Assembly (NCBI GenBank): GCA_050185195.1
Contig: JBFWZQ010000001.1
Location: 248,001 to 312,000, forward strand
Length of the DNA stretch: 64,000 nucleotides
Source of the DNA: CADEFQ01 sp050185195
GTDB lineage: Bacteria; Pseudomonadota; Gammaproteobacteria; Steroidobacterales; Steroidobacteraceae
Direction of reading: 5' to 3'
The notes beneath the pieces are model-generated. The model saw nothing but the letters and a program-made list of their open reading frames with translations, did not search any database and was not told the origin of the DNA. Of the stretch, positions 1 to 8,728 are shown one piece after another. The stretch's first letter is position 1; the number at the start of each line of letters is the position of its first letter. The position numbers and the translations under genes are program-made.

Positions 1-1430
1 TGCCCTTTCCCGTCGATCCGCGCTTCGAGATGACCGACCTGTGCCAGCGCAGCCTCAAGGCGGGCGGGCCCGCGCTCCTCTTCGAGCAGCCGCGCGGGGC
101 GGGCATGCCGGTACTCGGCAATCTCTTCGGCACGCAGCGTCGCGTGGCGGCGGCCCTGGGTTACGGCGACGTGAAGCAGTTTCGCGAGATCGGCGAGACG
201 CTCGCCTTCCTGCGCGAGCCCCACTGGCCCGACCGGCCGCGCGAGGCGCTCGGCCGCCTGCCGGCCTTCCTGCCGCTCCTCAAGGCCTCGCCGCGCACGG
301 TGCCGCGGCCCCACGACTACGACGTGCAGACAGGCGCCGAGGTCGACCTTTCGCGCCTTCCCGTCTGGACTTGCTGGCCGGAGGATGCGGGCCCGCTGAT
401 CACCTGGGGCCTCGTCGTCACGCGCGGAACGCGCAAGCCGCGGCAGAACGTCGCGCCCTATCGCCAGCAGGTGATCGGCCGCAATCGCGTGATCATGCGC
501 TGGCTCTCGCATCGGGGCGGCGCGCTCGACTTCCGTGACTGGCAACGCGACCACCCCGGCAAGCCCTTCCCGATCGTGGTGATGATCGGCGCCGATCCCG
601 CCTTGTTGATCGCGGCGACCACGCCCGTTCCGGACAGCGTTTCCGAGTACCAGTTCGCGGGACTGCTGCGTCGCCGGCGCAGCGAAGTCTTTCGCAGCAC
701 CGTGGGGCTCGACGCCTGCGCCAGCGCCGAAATCGTGCTCGAGGGGCACATCGTGCCGGGCGACGAAGCGCTCGAGGGACCTTTCGGCGACCACACCGGC
801 TACTACAACAGCCAGGCGACGTTCCCCGTCCTGACCGTCGAGCGCCTGTCGGTGCGCCGGCAGGCCTTCTACCACGGCGGCTACATGGGCCGCTCGCCCT
901 GGGACGAACCTTCCGTGCTCGCCATGTCGCTCAACGAGATGTTCGTGCCGATGCTGCAGCGGAGCCACCCGGAGATCGTCGATTTCCACCTGCCGCCCGA
1001 GGCCTGCTCGTACCGCGTCGCGGTCGTGAGCATCCGCAAGGCGTACCCGGGGCACGCGCGCCAGGTCATGCAGGCGGTCTGGTCGAGCCTGCGCCAGTTC
1101 CTCTACACCAAGTTCGTGATCGTCACCGACGACGACATCGACGTGCGCAACTGGCAGGAAGTGGTCTGGGCGATTTCGACGCGGGTCGATCCGGCCCGCG
1201 ACACGCTGATGGTGCGCCGCAGCCCCATCGATTACCTCGACTTCGCAAGCCCCGTGGCCGGCCTCGGCTCGAAGCTCGGCATCGACGCCACGAACAAATG
1301 GCCCGCCGAGACACGCCGCCGCTGGGGCCGCCCGCTGGCGATGAGCCCGGAGGTCCTGCGGCGCACGGAGGCCATGTGGGCGACCCTGATTGATCGACAT
1401 CATTGCCATGGGACGGGCGCCGGGCTGTAA
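1..1430 (+). CDS. ubiD: 4-hydroxy-3-polyprenylbenzoate decarboxylase UbiD (5' end outside window)
   Basis: Prenyl-FMN-dependent decarboxylase of ubiquinone biosynthesis, removing the ring carboxyl from 4-hydroxy-3-polyprenylbenzoate. The reading frame is open from base 3 without a start: the codons before the first ATG (base 30) still read like UbiD (FPVDPRFEMTDL), so the true start lies off the left edge. Family landmarks run in order: AGGPALLFE, PVLGNLFGT, TCWPEDAGPLITWGLVVTRG, RWLSHRGGA, SAEIVLEGHI, GPFGDHTGYY, YTKFVIV and the C-terminal DPARDTL / GSKLGIDATNKWP. About 475 visible residues, against roughly 497 for E. coli UbiD, so only some 20 residues are missing. fabA starts 7 bases after its stop. 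Identification is firm. Confidence 0.96.
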   Translation, partial: PFPVDPRFEMTDLCQRSLKAGGPALLFEQPRGAGMPVLGNLFGTQRRVAAALGYGDVKQFREIGETLAFLREPHWPDRPREALGRLPAFLPLLKASPRTVPRPHDYDVQTGAEVDLSRLPVWTCWPEDAGPLITWGLVVTRGTRKPRQNVAPYRQQVIGRNRVIMRWLSHRGGALDFRDWQRDHPGKPFPIVVMIGADPALLIAATTPVPDSVSEYQFAGLLRRRRSEVFRSTVGLDACASAEIVLEGHIVPGDEALEGPFGDHTGYYNSQATFPVLTVERLSVRRQAFYHGGYMGRSPWDEPSVLAMSLNEMFVPMLQRSHPEIVDFHLPPEACSYRVAVVSIRKAYPGHARQVMQAVWSSLRQFLYTKFVIVTDDDIDVRNWQEVVWAISTRVDPARDTLMVRRSPIDYLDFASPVAGLGSKLGIDATNKWPAETRRRWGRPLAMSPEVLRRTEAMWATLIDRHHCHGTGAGL

Positions 1431-1437
1431 TGAGTCC

Positions 1438-1998
1438 ATGCCAGACAGCAACAAGGCCGCAACGGCCCGGGTCGACGACGGGTCGGGACGGCAGCGCAGT
1501 TTCACCAGGGACGAGCTGCTCGCCTGCGGCGAGGGCCGGCTGTTCGGGCCGACCACGCCGCGGTTGCCGGTCGGGCAGATGCTCATGGTGGACCGGGTCA
1601 CCTGGATTTCCTCGGCGGGAGGTGCCTACGGCGCCGGCGAAATCCGCGCCGAACTCGACGTCGACCCCACCCTGTGGTTCTTCGGCTGCCATTTCATCGA
1701 CGATCCGGTGATGCCGGGTTGCCTCGGCCTCGATGCGCTGTGGCAGCTGATCGGCTTCCACCTCGCCTGGAGCGAGCACCAGGGACTCGGCCGCGCCCTC
1801 GGCGTCGACGAAGTACGCTTCACCGGGCAGGTGCTGCCCACCGTGAAACGCGTCGACTACCAGATCGACATCAAGCGCGTGATCGAACGCAAGCTCGTGA
1901 TGATCGTGGGCGACGCGACGCTGTCCGCGGACGGCGTGCAGATCTACTCGGCAAAGGGGCTGCGCGTCGGCCTCTTCAGCAAGGCGGGGTTGGCCTGA
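1438..1998 (+). CDS. fabA: 3-hydroxydecanoyl-ACP dehydratase/isomerase FabA
   Basis: Bifunctional hot-dog dehydratase of type II fatty acid synthesis. It dehydrates 3-hydroxydecanoyl-ACP and isomerises trans-2 to cis-3-decenoyl-ACP, the branch point to unsaturated fatty acids. The motif FFGCHFIDDPVMPGCLGLDA carries the catalytic His85 and Asp99, matching His70/Asp84 of E. coli; VGQMLMVDRV and EVRFTGQVLPT are also family-like. Start taken at ATG 1438 (186 aa, E. coli 172), because the upstream in-frame ATGs would overlap the ubiD tail and add unrelated residues. The stop overlaps the fabB start by one base (TGATG), so fabB is probably translationally coupled. Confidence 0.96.
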   Translation: MPDSNKAATARVDDGSGRQRSFTRDELLACGEGRLFGPTTPRLPVGQMLMVDRVTWISSAGGAYGAGEIRAELDVDPTLWFFGCHFIDDPVMPGCLGLDALWQLIGFHLAWSEHQGLGRALGVDEVRFTGQVLPTVKRVDYQIDIKRVIERKLVMIVGDATLSADGVQIYSAKGLRVGLFSKAGLA

Positions 1999-3206
1999 TG
2001 CGTCGCGTCGTCGTCACCGGCATGGGCATCGTGTCCTGCCTCGGCAACGATCCCGACACCGTCGCGGCGTCGCTCGCCGAAGGCCGCTCGGGCATCCGCG
2101 CGATGCCGGACTATCCCAGCATCGGCCTGCGCAGCCACATCGCGGGCGTGCCGCAGATCACCGTCGCCGACCACCTCGACCGGCGCGACCTGCGCTTCAT
2201 GGGCGACGCGGCGGCCTACGCGGCGATCGCGATGGCGCGCGCCATCGAATCGAGCGGGCTCACCGCCGAGCAGGTGAGCCACCCGCGCACCGGCCTGATC
2301 GCAGGTTCGGGCGGCGCCTCGCCGGCCAACGTGGTCGAGGCCGCGGACACGCTGCGCACGCGGGGCCTGCGCAAGGTGGGGGCGACGCGCGTGCCGCGCA
2401 CGATGTGCAGCACGATCGCCGCCTGCCTCGCGACGAGTTTCCATGTCAAGGGCGTCTGTTACTCGATCACTTCCGCCTGCGCGACGAGCGCGCACTGCAT
2501 CGGCGCCGGGGCCGAGCAGATCCGCTGGGGCAACCAGGACGTGATGTTCTGCGGCGGCGGGGAAGAAGAACACTGGTCGCTGACCGCGCTGTTCGACGCG
2601 ATGGGGGCGCTCTCCACGGCGCGCAACGCGACACCGGAACTCGCCTCGCGTGCCTACGACGCGGGCCGCGACGGCTTCGTGATCGCGAGCGGCGGCGGCA
2701 TGCTGGTGCTGGAGTCCCATGAGCACGCCGTGGCGCGCGGCGCACCGATCCTCGCCGAGTTGCTCGGCTTCGGCGTCACCGCCGATGGCGCGGACATGGT
2801 GCAGCCGTCCGGCGAAGGCGCGGTGCGCTGCATGCGCCAGGCGCTCGCGGGCGTGGATCGCCCGGTGGACTATGTCAACGCGCACGGCACCTCGACGCCG
2901 CTCGGCGACGTGATCGAGCTCAACGCGGTGCGCGAAGTGTTCGGGTTCGACCTGCCGCTCGTGTCCTCGACGAAGTCCCTGTCGGGACACTCGCTCGGCG
3001 CCGCCGGCGTGCAGGAGGCGATCTACTCGCTGTTGATGCTGCGTGACGGCTTCCTTGCGGGCTCGGCCAACATCGAGGAACTCGACCCGGCCTGCGCGGA
3101 CTACCCCATCCTGAGGGAGACGCGGCGCATGCGCGTGCGGACGGTGATGTCGAACAGCTTCGGCTTCGGCGGCACGAACGCTTCGCTCGTCTTCGGGCAA
3201 CCGTGA
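1998..3206 (+). CDS. fabB: beta-ketoacyl-ACP synthase I FabB
   Basis: Condensing enzyme (thiolase fold) that elongates the cis-3-decenoyl-ACP made by FabA. 402 aa, E. coli 406. Catalytic triad visible: nucleophile Cys161 in SITSACATSAHCI, His296 in NAHGTSTPLGD, and His331 in KSLSGHSLGAAG. The glycine-rich C-terminal NSFGFGGTNASLVF is intact. ATG start overlaps the fabA stop by one base; the nadA GTG start overlaps the fabB stop (GTGA). The FabA-FabB pairing is the classical anaerobic unsaturated fatty acid route. Confidence 0.96.
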   Translation: MRRVVVTGMGIVSCLGNDPDTVAASLAEGRSGIRAMPDYPSIGLRSHIAGVPQITVADHLDRRDLRFMGDAAAYAAIAMARAIESSGLTAEQVSHPRTGLIAGSGGASPANVVEAADTLRTRGLRKVGATRVPRTMCSTIAACLATSFHVKGVCYSITSACATSAHCIGAGAEQIRWGNQDVMFCGGGEEEHWSLTALFDAMGALSTARNATPELASRAYDAGRDGFVIASGGGMLVLESHEHAVARGAPILAELLGFGVTADGADMVQPSGEGAVRCMRQALAGVDRPVDYVNAHGTSTPLGDVIELNAVREVFGFDLPLVSSTKSLSGHSLGAAGVQEAIYSLLMLRDGFLAGSANIEELDPACADYPILRETRRMRVRTVMSNSFGFGGTNASLVFGQP

Positions 3207-4219
3207 CGGCAGCTGCGGCCCCGGCACGCCGCGCCTACGACGCCGCGGCGCACGCGCAGCGCTACGAGCGCGTCTCGCGGCTGATGCCGGCCGCCGAGTG
3301 GGACGTGCACTACGAGCTGGCCGCGGCGGTCGAGGCGCTCAAGCACGAGCGTAATGCCGTCGTGCTCGCGCACAACTACCAGCGACCCGAGATCTTCCAC
3401 GGCGTCGCCGATTTCGTCGGCGATTCGCTCGAACTCGCCCGCAAGGCCGCGCAGTCCACCGCCGACGTCATCGTGATGTGCGGCGTGCGCTTCATGGCGG
3501 AGACCGCCAAGCTCCTCTCCCCCGACCGGATCGTGCTGCTGCCCGACCTCGAGGCGGGATGCTCGCTTGCCGATTCCATCACGCCCGAAGACGTGCGCGC
3601 CTTGCGCCGCAAGCATCCCGGCGTGCCGGTCGTCTGCTACGTGAACACGAGTGCGGCCGTCAAGAACGAGTGCGACGCCTGCTGCACGTCGTCGAATGCG
3701 CAGCTCATCGTGGAAAGCTTCGGCACGCCGGCAGTGATCCTCGTGCCGGACGAATACCTCGCGTCCCACGTCGCGTCGCGCACGCAGGTGCGCATCATCT
3801 CCTGGGGCGGCCACTGCGAGGTGCACGAGCGCTTCACGGGCGCGGAAGTGCGCGAATTCCGCGATTCGGCGCGCGCCTACGTGCTCGCCCACCCGGAATG
3901 CCCGCGGGACGTGCAGGAGGCGGCCGATTTCGTCGGCTCGACGTCGGGCATGATCGCAGCGCTCGAACGCGCGCAACCCGAACGCGCCGTGCTCATCACG
4001 GAGTGTTCGATGGCGGACAACATCGCGGGTGCGTTCCCGCGCACCGATTTCCTGCGCCCCTGCAACCTGTGCCCGCACATGCAGCGCATCACGCTCGCCG
4101 GGGTGCGCACGAGCCTCGAGCAGCTCGCCCCGGCGATCGAGGTACCCGGGGAAATCGCCGCTGGTGCGCGCCGCGCCGTGCAGCGCATGCTCGATGCCAG
4201 CCGCCCAGCCGGCGCATGA
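3203..4219 (+). CDS. nadA: quinolinate synthase NadA
   Basis: Makes quinolinate from iminoaspartate (product of NadB) and dihydroxyacetone phosphate in de novo NAD synthesis; needs an oxygen-sensitive [4Fe-4S] cluster. 338 aa. Recognisable motifs: VVLAHNYQRPEI (52-63), ADFVGDSLELA, CGVRFMAETAK with Cys93, VCYVNTSAAVK, WGGHCEVHERF with Cys205, and RPCNLCPHM (Cys287/Cys290); likely cluster ligands are Cys93, Cys205 and one of the last pair. GTG start lies inside the fabB stop (GTGA) and the stop overlaps the nadB start (ATGA), so the gene is embedded in the fabAB transcript. Confidence 0.95.
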   Translation: MTAAAAPARRAYDAAAHAQRYERVSRLMPAAEWDVHYELAAAVEALKHERNAVVLAHNYQRPEIFHGVADFVGDSLELARKAAQSTADVIVMCGVRFMAETAKLLSPDRIVLLPDLEAGCSLADSITPEDVRALRRKHPGVPVVCYVNTSAAVKNECDACCTSSNAQLIVESFGTPAVILVPDEYLASHVASRTQVRIISWGGHCEVHERFTGAEVREFRDSARAYVLAHPECPRDVQEAADFVGSTSGMIAALERAQPERAVLITECSMADNIAGAFPRTDFLRPCNLCPHMQRITLAGVRTSLEQLAPAIEVPGEIAAGARRAVQRMLDASRPAGA

Positions 4220-5619
4220 CCGCGATCGACACGGACGTGCTGGTGCTCGGCGCGGGCGCCGCCGGGCTCGTCACGGCATTGAGCGCATCGGGCCGGCGCG
4301 TGGGCCTGCTGCAGGCACAAGGGTGCGCGAGCGAGCTGGCCCAGGGCGGCATCGCTGCCGCGGTCGGGGCCGACGATACGCCGCAGCTGCACGCCGCGGA
4401 CACGCACGCGGCCGGGCACGGCCGCAATAACGACGACGCGGTGCGCATCGCCTGCCATGGCGCGCCGGGTGCGATCGATTGGCTCGAATCGCTCGGGGTG
4501 CGCTTTGCACGCGCGGGCGCCGGGTGGTCGCTCCATCTCGAGGCGGCGCACAGCCGCGCGCGGGTGCTGCACGCCGGCGGTGACGCCACCGGTGCCGAAC
4601 TCATGCGCGTGCTGCGCCAGCAGGTCGATCAGGCGCCGCACATCGAGCAGCTTGCGGGCCTGCGTGCCACCGGGCTGCTGCGATGCGACGACGGAATCCG
4701 TGGCGTCACCGCGCTGTCCGCCGACGGCCAGTCGTTCACGGTGCACGCGCGCGACGTGGTCATCGCGACGGGCGGCATCGGCGCGCTCTACAGCCGCACG
4801 ACGAACCCCGCCAGCGCCCGGGGCGATGGCGTCGCCATGGCACTCGCCGCGGGCGCGCGCTGCACGCACCTCGCGAGCGTGCAGTTCCACCCGACGGCGC
4901 TCGACGTGCCCGCGCGCCCGCTGCCGCTGCTCACCGAGGCGTTGCGCGGCGCGGGGGCACGGCTCCTCGACGAAGGGGGCGCTCCCCTCATGCAAGCGAC
5001 GCATCCGCTCGGCGATCTCGCGCCGCGTGATGTCGTGGCGCGCCGGGTGCACCGGGAGCAGGTCCAGGGGGGCAGCGTGTGGCTCGATGCGACGGCGCTC
5101 GAGGACACCGAGGTCGCGCAGTCGTTCCCCTCCGCGTACCGGGCCTGCCGGCAACACGGCATCGACCCGCATCGCGAGCGCATCCGGGTCACCTGCGCCG
5201 CGCACTATCACATGGGCGGCCTCGCCGTGGACCTCGATGGCCGCACGAGCCTGCCTCGCCTCTGGGCCGTGGGCGAAGCCGCGTGCACCGGGCTGCACGG
5301 CACGAACCGCCTCGCGAGCAATTCGCTGCTCGAGGCCGTGGTCTTCGGTCGGCGCCTCGGCCGGGCACTCGAGCGCCACGGCGGCACGCCCGGCCCGCGC
5401 GGCGTGGCCACGGATGCCAGCTGCGACGAGGGCGTGGACGACGCACTGCGCGACCTGATGTGGCAGTGCCTCGGTCCCGCGCGCGATCCCGCGGCGATCG
5501 CAGGCGGTCTCGCGACGCTGTCGGGGTGGCGTTCAAGCCAGGGCGCACGCACCGCCCCGCCGCCCCGCCTGGGGCTCGTTGCGGCCATGTTGCGCGAGGC
5601 CGCAGAATGCACGCCATGA
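4216..5619 (+). CDS. nadB: L-aspartate oxidase NadB
   Basis: FAD enzyme oxidising L-aspartate to iminoaspartate, handed to NadA. 467 aa. N-terminal Rossmann motif LGAGAAGL (11-18), flavin segment ELAQGGIAAAV, TGGIGALYSRTTNP, ASVQFHPTAL, and AAHYHMGGLAVD followed by GLHGTNRLASNSLLEA, all typical of NadB and of the succinate dehydrogenase flavoprotein fold. It is about 70 residues shorter than the E. coli enzyme (540); the shortfall is in the C-terminal helical domain, with no sign of a frameshift. ATG start overlaps the nadA stop by four bases, and its own stop overlaps the next start (ATGA). Confidence 0.94.
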   Translation: MTAIDTDVLVLGAGAAGLVTALSASGRRVGLLQAQGCASELAQGGIAAAVGADDTPQLHAADTHAAGHGRNNDDAVRIACHGAPGAIDWLESLGVRFARAGAGWSLHLEAAHSRARVLHAGGDATGAELMRVLRQQVDQAPHIEQLAGLRATGLLRCDDGIRGVTALSADGQSFTVHARDVVIATGGIGALYSRTTNPASARGDGVAMALAAGARCTHLASVQFHPTALDVPARPLPLLTEALRGAGARLLDEGGAPLMQATHPLGDLAPRDVVARRVHREQVQGGSVWLDATALEDTEVAQSFPSAYRACRQHGIDPHRERIRVTCAAHYHMGGLAVDLDGRTSLPRLWAVGEAACTGLHGTNRLASNSLLEAVVFGRRLGRALERHGGTPGPRGVATDASCDEGVDDALRDLMWQCLGPARDPAAIAGGLATLSGWRSSQGARTAPPPRLGLVAAMLREAAECTP

Positions 5620-6026
5620 CGATCGAGACTTTCAGCGACCTGCTCGAGGCGGCGCGCATCCAGCGCGAGCCCCAGCGCCTGCTGCTCGTTTTTGCGGTGG
5701 CGGAACTGCCGCGGGACAGCTCGGGCGACGAACAGGCGGCGTTCACACGCGGCGAGGGCGGCGCGCTGACGCCAGTCGTCTGCGTCGACAAGCTCGCGTC
5801 GGAGATCGATTCGTTCGAGACGCTCAAGGCGGAATCGCGCGACGCCATTTCGCGCTGGGACATCCTCTTCATCGCGGCCCTCGACGGCCGCGCGGGGGTG
5901 GCACCGAACGCCGACGAAGCCGCGGGCCCGCTGCGGATGATGGTCGAGTCGATCAAGGCCGGCCGCATCGCGAACTTCATCACGGTCGACAGCAATGGCG
6001 AGCTCGTGAACCTGCGGCGCGGCTGA
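5616..6026 (+). CDS. small conserved protein of unknown function
   Basis: 136 aa soluble protein beginning MTIETFSDLLEAARIQ and ending MVESIKAGRIANFITVDSNG. I recognise the pattern (FVFA.AELP, VCVDK, MVESIKAGRI) as a small family that databases often label ribonucleotide reductase subunit alpha. It has none of the features of a real RNR large subunit (about 750 aa, active-site cysteines), so that label should not be propagated. The chosen ATG overlaps the nadB stop (ATGA); another in-frame ATG lies nine bases upstream (5607). Last member of the overlapping fabAB-nadAB chain. Confidence 0.75.
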   Translation: MTIETFSDLLEAARIQREPQRLLLVFAVAELPRDSSGDEQAAFTRGEGGALTPVVCVDKLASEIDSFETLKAESRDAISRWDILFIAALDGRAGVAPNADEAAGPLRMMVESIKAGRIANFITVDSNGELVNLRRG

Positions 6027-6082
6027 CACGCCGCCCGCAGTCGGCGTATGCTCAACGAGCGTTCGCAGGCACTGGAGGACGC

Positions 6083-6418
6083 ATGGTGACGACATGGTTC
6101 CTGGATGAAACGCCCGGCCACACGCGCTTGTGGCAGGTCTTCTGGATCTACGGCGTGCTCGCGAGCCACCTGCTCTTCGGCGCGATCCTCTATCTCTTTC
6201 GCGCCGTGGACACGCCCACGCTCGCCGTGATGCTCGCCGGGTTCGTGCTGTACACCGCGTGGATCATGCGCACCGTGTGGCGCAATGCCTTCAACGTCCA
6301 GAACCCCCTCTATGGCCACATCGCGCGCGCACTGACGGTGGCCTGGGCGCTCAACACGGTGTTCGTGTGCGGGTTCCTGCTGCTCGGCCACGTCGGCAAG
6401 ATCGAGTTGCCCTTCTGA
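6083..6418 (+). CDS. small integral membrane protein, unknown function
   Basis: 111 aa, with three hydrophobic segments at about residues 19-36 (FWIYGVLASHLLFGAILYLF), 45-62 and 84-105. A clear GGAGG ribosome binding site at 6075-6079 precedes the ATG at 6083. No family recognised. The stop codon overlaps the probable start of the downstream TDT carrier, so the two may be co-translated and the small protein could be an accessory to that carrier; this is inference from position only. Confidence 0.7.
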   Translation: MVTTWFLDETPGHTRLWQVFWIYGVLASHLLFGAILYLFRAVDTPTLAVMLAGFVLYTAWIMRTVWRNAFNVQNPLYGHIARALTVAWALNTVFVCGFLLLGHVGKIELPF

Positions 6419-7440
6419 TCCGCGCGAGCCTCGCGGGGCTGTCGCCTGCCTACTTCGGCATGGTGATGGCGACGGGCATCGTGTCGATCGCCGCGCACCT
6501 GCTCGGCGCCACCTGGCTCGCACAGGCCCTCTACGCGCTGAACTGCGCGTGCTACGCAACGCTCTGGGTCCTCTACCTGCTGCGCATGGCCTGGCACCCG
6601 GGAGCGTTCTTCGGCGACCTCGTCGATCACCTGCGCGGGCCGGGCTATTTCACCGCGGTCGCGGCCACCGGCGTGCTCGGCAGCCAGACGATACTGCTCG
6701 GCAACCGGCTGGCCGCGGGCTTCGTGCTCTGGTGCGTTGCCGTCGGCCTGTGGCTCACGCTCACCTACGCGATCTTCACGATCCTGACGGTGAAGGATTC
6801 CAAGCCGCCGCTCGACCGGGGCATCAACGGCGGCTGGCTGCTCGCGGTCGTCGCGACGCAATCGATCGCGGTGCTGAGCGCGCTGCTCGCCGCGCGCATC
6901 GGCCAGCCGCACAAGCTCGAGCTGAATTTCTTCGCGCTCTCGATGTGGCTGTGGGGCGGCATGCTCTACATCTGGATGATGTCGCTGATCTTCTACCGCT
7001 ACACGTTCTTCTCGTTCCAGCCGGGCGACCTGTCGCCGCCCTACTGGATCAACATGGGCGCGATGGCCATCTCGACCCTCGCCGGGTCGCTGCTGATCGT
7101 CAATGCACCCGATGCGCCCTTCCTGCAGTCGCTGCGCCCCTTCATCAAGGGTTTCACGGTCTTCTACTGGGCCACCGGCACCTGGTGGATTCCGATGCTG
7201 CTGGTGCTGGGCGTCTGGCGGCACATCTACCGCCGCTTTCCGCTGCGCTACGACCCGCTGTACTGGGGCGCCGTCTTTCCGCTCGGCATGTACGCGGCGA
7301 GCACGCACGAGCTGAACGTGGCGCTCGAGCTCGATTTCCTCGAGCCGCTGCCGCGCATCGTGTTCGTGGTGGCGCTCGCGGCCTGGCTCACGACCTTCGT
7401 TGGCTGGCTGCGCGCCGTTCCGAGGCCCACGCCGCCGTGA
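6415..7440 (+). CDS. TDT-family (tellurite-resistance/dicarboxylate, SLAC1-like) transporter
   Basis: About 340 aa polytopic membrane protein with roughly ten hydrophobic segments. The N-terminal LAGLSPAYFGMVMATGIVS and later TGTWWIPMLLVLGVWRH and YWGAVFPLGMYAAST are typical of the TDT superfamily (TehA/Mae1/SLAC1), which carry C4-dicarboxylates or anions. The start is uncertain: no ATG precedes the conserved N-terminus, so either CTG at 6415 (overlapping the previous stop) or GTG at 6367 is used. The 3' end overlaps the convergent narK1 gene by 53 bases. Substrate cannot be read from the sequence; nitrate-block proximity might suggest an anion. Confidence 0.82.
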   Translation: MIRASLAGLSPAYFGMVMATGIVSIAAHLLGATWLAQALYALNCACYATLWVLYLLRMAWHPGAFFGDLVDHLRGPGYFTAVAATGVLGSQTILLGNRLAAGFVLWCVAVGLWLTLTYAIFTILTVKDSKPPLDRGINGGWLLAVVATQSIAVLSALLAARIGQPHKLELNFFALSMWLWGGMLYIWMMSLIFYRYTFFSFQPGDLSPPYWINMGAMAISTLAGSLLIVNAPDAPFLQSLRPFIKGFTVFYWATGTWWIPMLLVLGVWRHIYRRFPLRYDPLYWGAVFPLGMYAASTHELNVALELDFLEPLPRIVFVVALAAWLTTFVGWLRAVPRPTPP

Positions 7441-8725
7441 TCTCCGGCAGGTCGTGCTCCTTGCCGAGCTTCGGGAACTGGCTCAGGTCGAGGCGGCGGA
7501 TCGCGAAGTGCATCCAGGCGAGCGCCGCGGACACGATCACGAACAGCAGCATGAAGCAGCTCGTCCAGACGTTCGTGTAGTCGGCGAGCGCCCCGAAGGC
7601 GATCGGCAGCAGGAAGCCGCCGAGCCCGCCGATCATGCCGACGACACCGCCCACGGAGCCGACGTGCCCCGGGTAGTACACCGGGATGTGCTTGTACACG
7701 GCGGCCTTGCCGAGCGACATGAAAAACCCCAGCACGAACACGAGCAGCGTGAAGGGCACGATGCCGATCGCGAGGCTGAGGCGGATGTCACCGTCTATCC
7801 CCTTCACGATGTACTGCGTGTCGGGGTAGGAAAGCAGGAAGGTGCACAGCGCCGAGACGCCGAAAGTCCAGTACATCACGCGGCGCGCCCCGATCCGGTC
7901 GGACAATTGCCCGCCGACGATGCGAAACACGCTCGCGGGGATCGAATAGCAGGCCGCGATCAGTCCGGCCGTCTTCACGTCGAGGCCGTAGGCGCCCATC
8001 AGGTAACGCGGCAGCCAGAGCGCGAGCGCGACGAAGCCGCCGAACACGAAGAAATAGTAGAGCGAGAAGCGCCACACCTGCTGGTTCGCGAGCGGCGCCA
8101 TCTGCTCGCGGAACGACATCGGCTTCGCACCCGACGCACGCCGTTCGGCGAGTTTCGGGTCGTCCGCGGCGAGGAGATAGAAGAGGATGCCGGTCACGGC
8201 GAGCGCGATCGCCCAGATCTTCGCGACCATCATCCAGCCCGCGGCCACCAGCACGAGCGGCGCGAGCAGTTTCGTCACGGCCGACCCGACGTTGCCGGCC
8301 CCGAACACGCCGAGCGCCGTGCCCTGCTTCTGCGGCGGGAACCACTGCGATACGTAGGTCACGCCGACGGAGAACGCACCGCCGGCCACGCCCACGAAGA
8401 CCGCCGCGAACAGGAAGCCCGGGTAGGTCGTCGCCCAGGTGAGCATCCAGGTCGCCGCGGCGGCGAGCAGCATCACGAGGGTCAGCACGAGGCGGCCGCC
8501 GTACTGGTCGGCCCAGATGCCGAGGAACATCCGGATCAGCGAGCCGCTGAGGATCGGTGTTGCGATCAGCAGGCCGAACTGCGTGCCGGAGAGGCCGAGC
8601 TGCTGCTGCAGTTCGATGCCGATGATGGAGAAGATCGTCCAGGCGGCAAAACAGACGGTGAAGGCCGCGGTGCTGAGCCACATCGCGCGGTGGGCCGCGC
8701 GACCGCCGAGGGTGATGTCAGCCAC
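7388..8725 (-). CDS. narK: NarK1-type nitrate/nitrite MFS transporter
   Basis: 445 aa, 12 predicted membrane segments, major facilitator superfamily. It has nitrate/nitrite porter signatures: the glycine-rich AGNVGSAVTKL motif after TM4-5 and GGVVGMIGGLGGFLLP in the second half, plus FLGIWADQYGGR in the loop 2-3 region. Short central loop and no fusion, like NarK1 (proposed proton-linked nitrate importer); assignment of NarK1 versus NarK2 mechanism is inference. GTG start at 8725, three bases downstream of the ppiC stop, so it is the last gene of the nar transcript. Its last 17 codons overlap, in antisense, the end of the TDT carrier gene. Confidence 0.9.
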   Translation of the reverse strand: MADITLGGRAAHRAMWLSTAAFTVCFAAWTIFSIIGIELQQQLGLSGTQFGLLIATPILSGSLIRMFLGIWADQYGGRLVLTLVMLLAAAATWMLTWATTYPGFLFAAVFVGVAGGAFSVGVTYVSQWFPPQKQGTALGVFGAGNVGSAVTKLLAPLVLVAAGWMMVAKIWAIALAVTGILFYLLAADDPKLAERRASGAKPMSFREQMAPLANQQVWRFSLYYFFVFGGFVALALWLPRYLMGAYGLDVKTAGLIAACYSIPASVFRIVGGQLSDRIGARRVMYWTFGVSALCTFLLSYPDTQYIVKGIDGDIRLSLAIGIVPFTLLVFVLGFFMSLGKAAVYKHIPVYYPGHVGSVGGVVGMIGGLGGFLLPIAFGALADYTNVWTSCFMLLFVIVSAALAWMHFAIRRLDLSQFPKLGKEHDLPEITAAWASERRAASQRRS

Positions 8726-8728
8726 GAT

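Noticed and set aside
4216..5619. nadB considered as truncated or frameshifted
   Set aside because: It is shorter than the E. coli enzyme but all catalytic and FAD motifs are present, and both ends are in tight overlap with neighbours; a shorter C-terminal domain is sufficient explanation.
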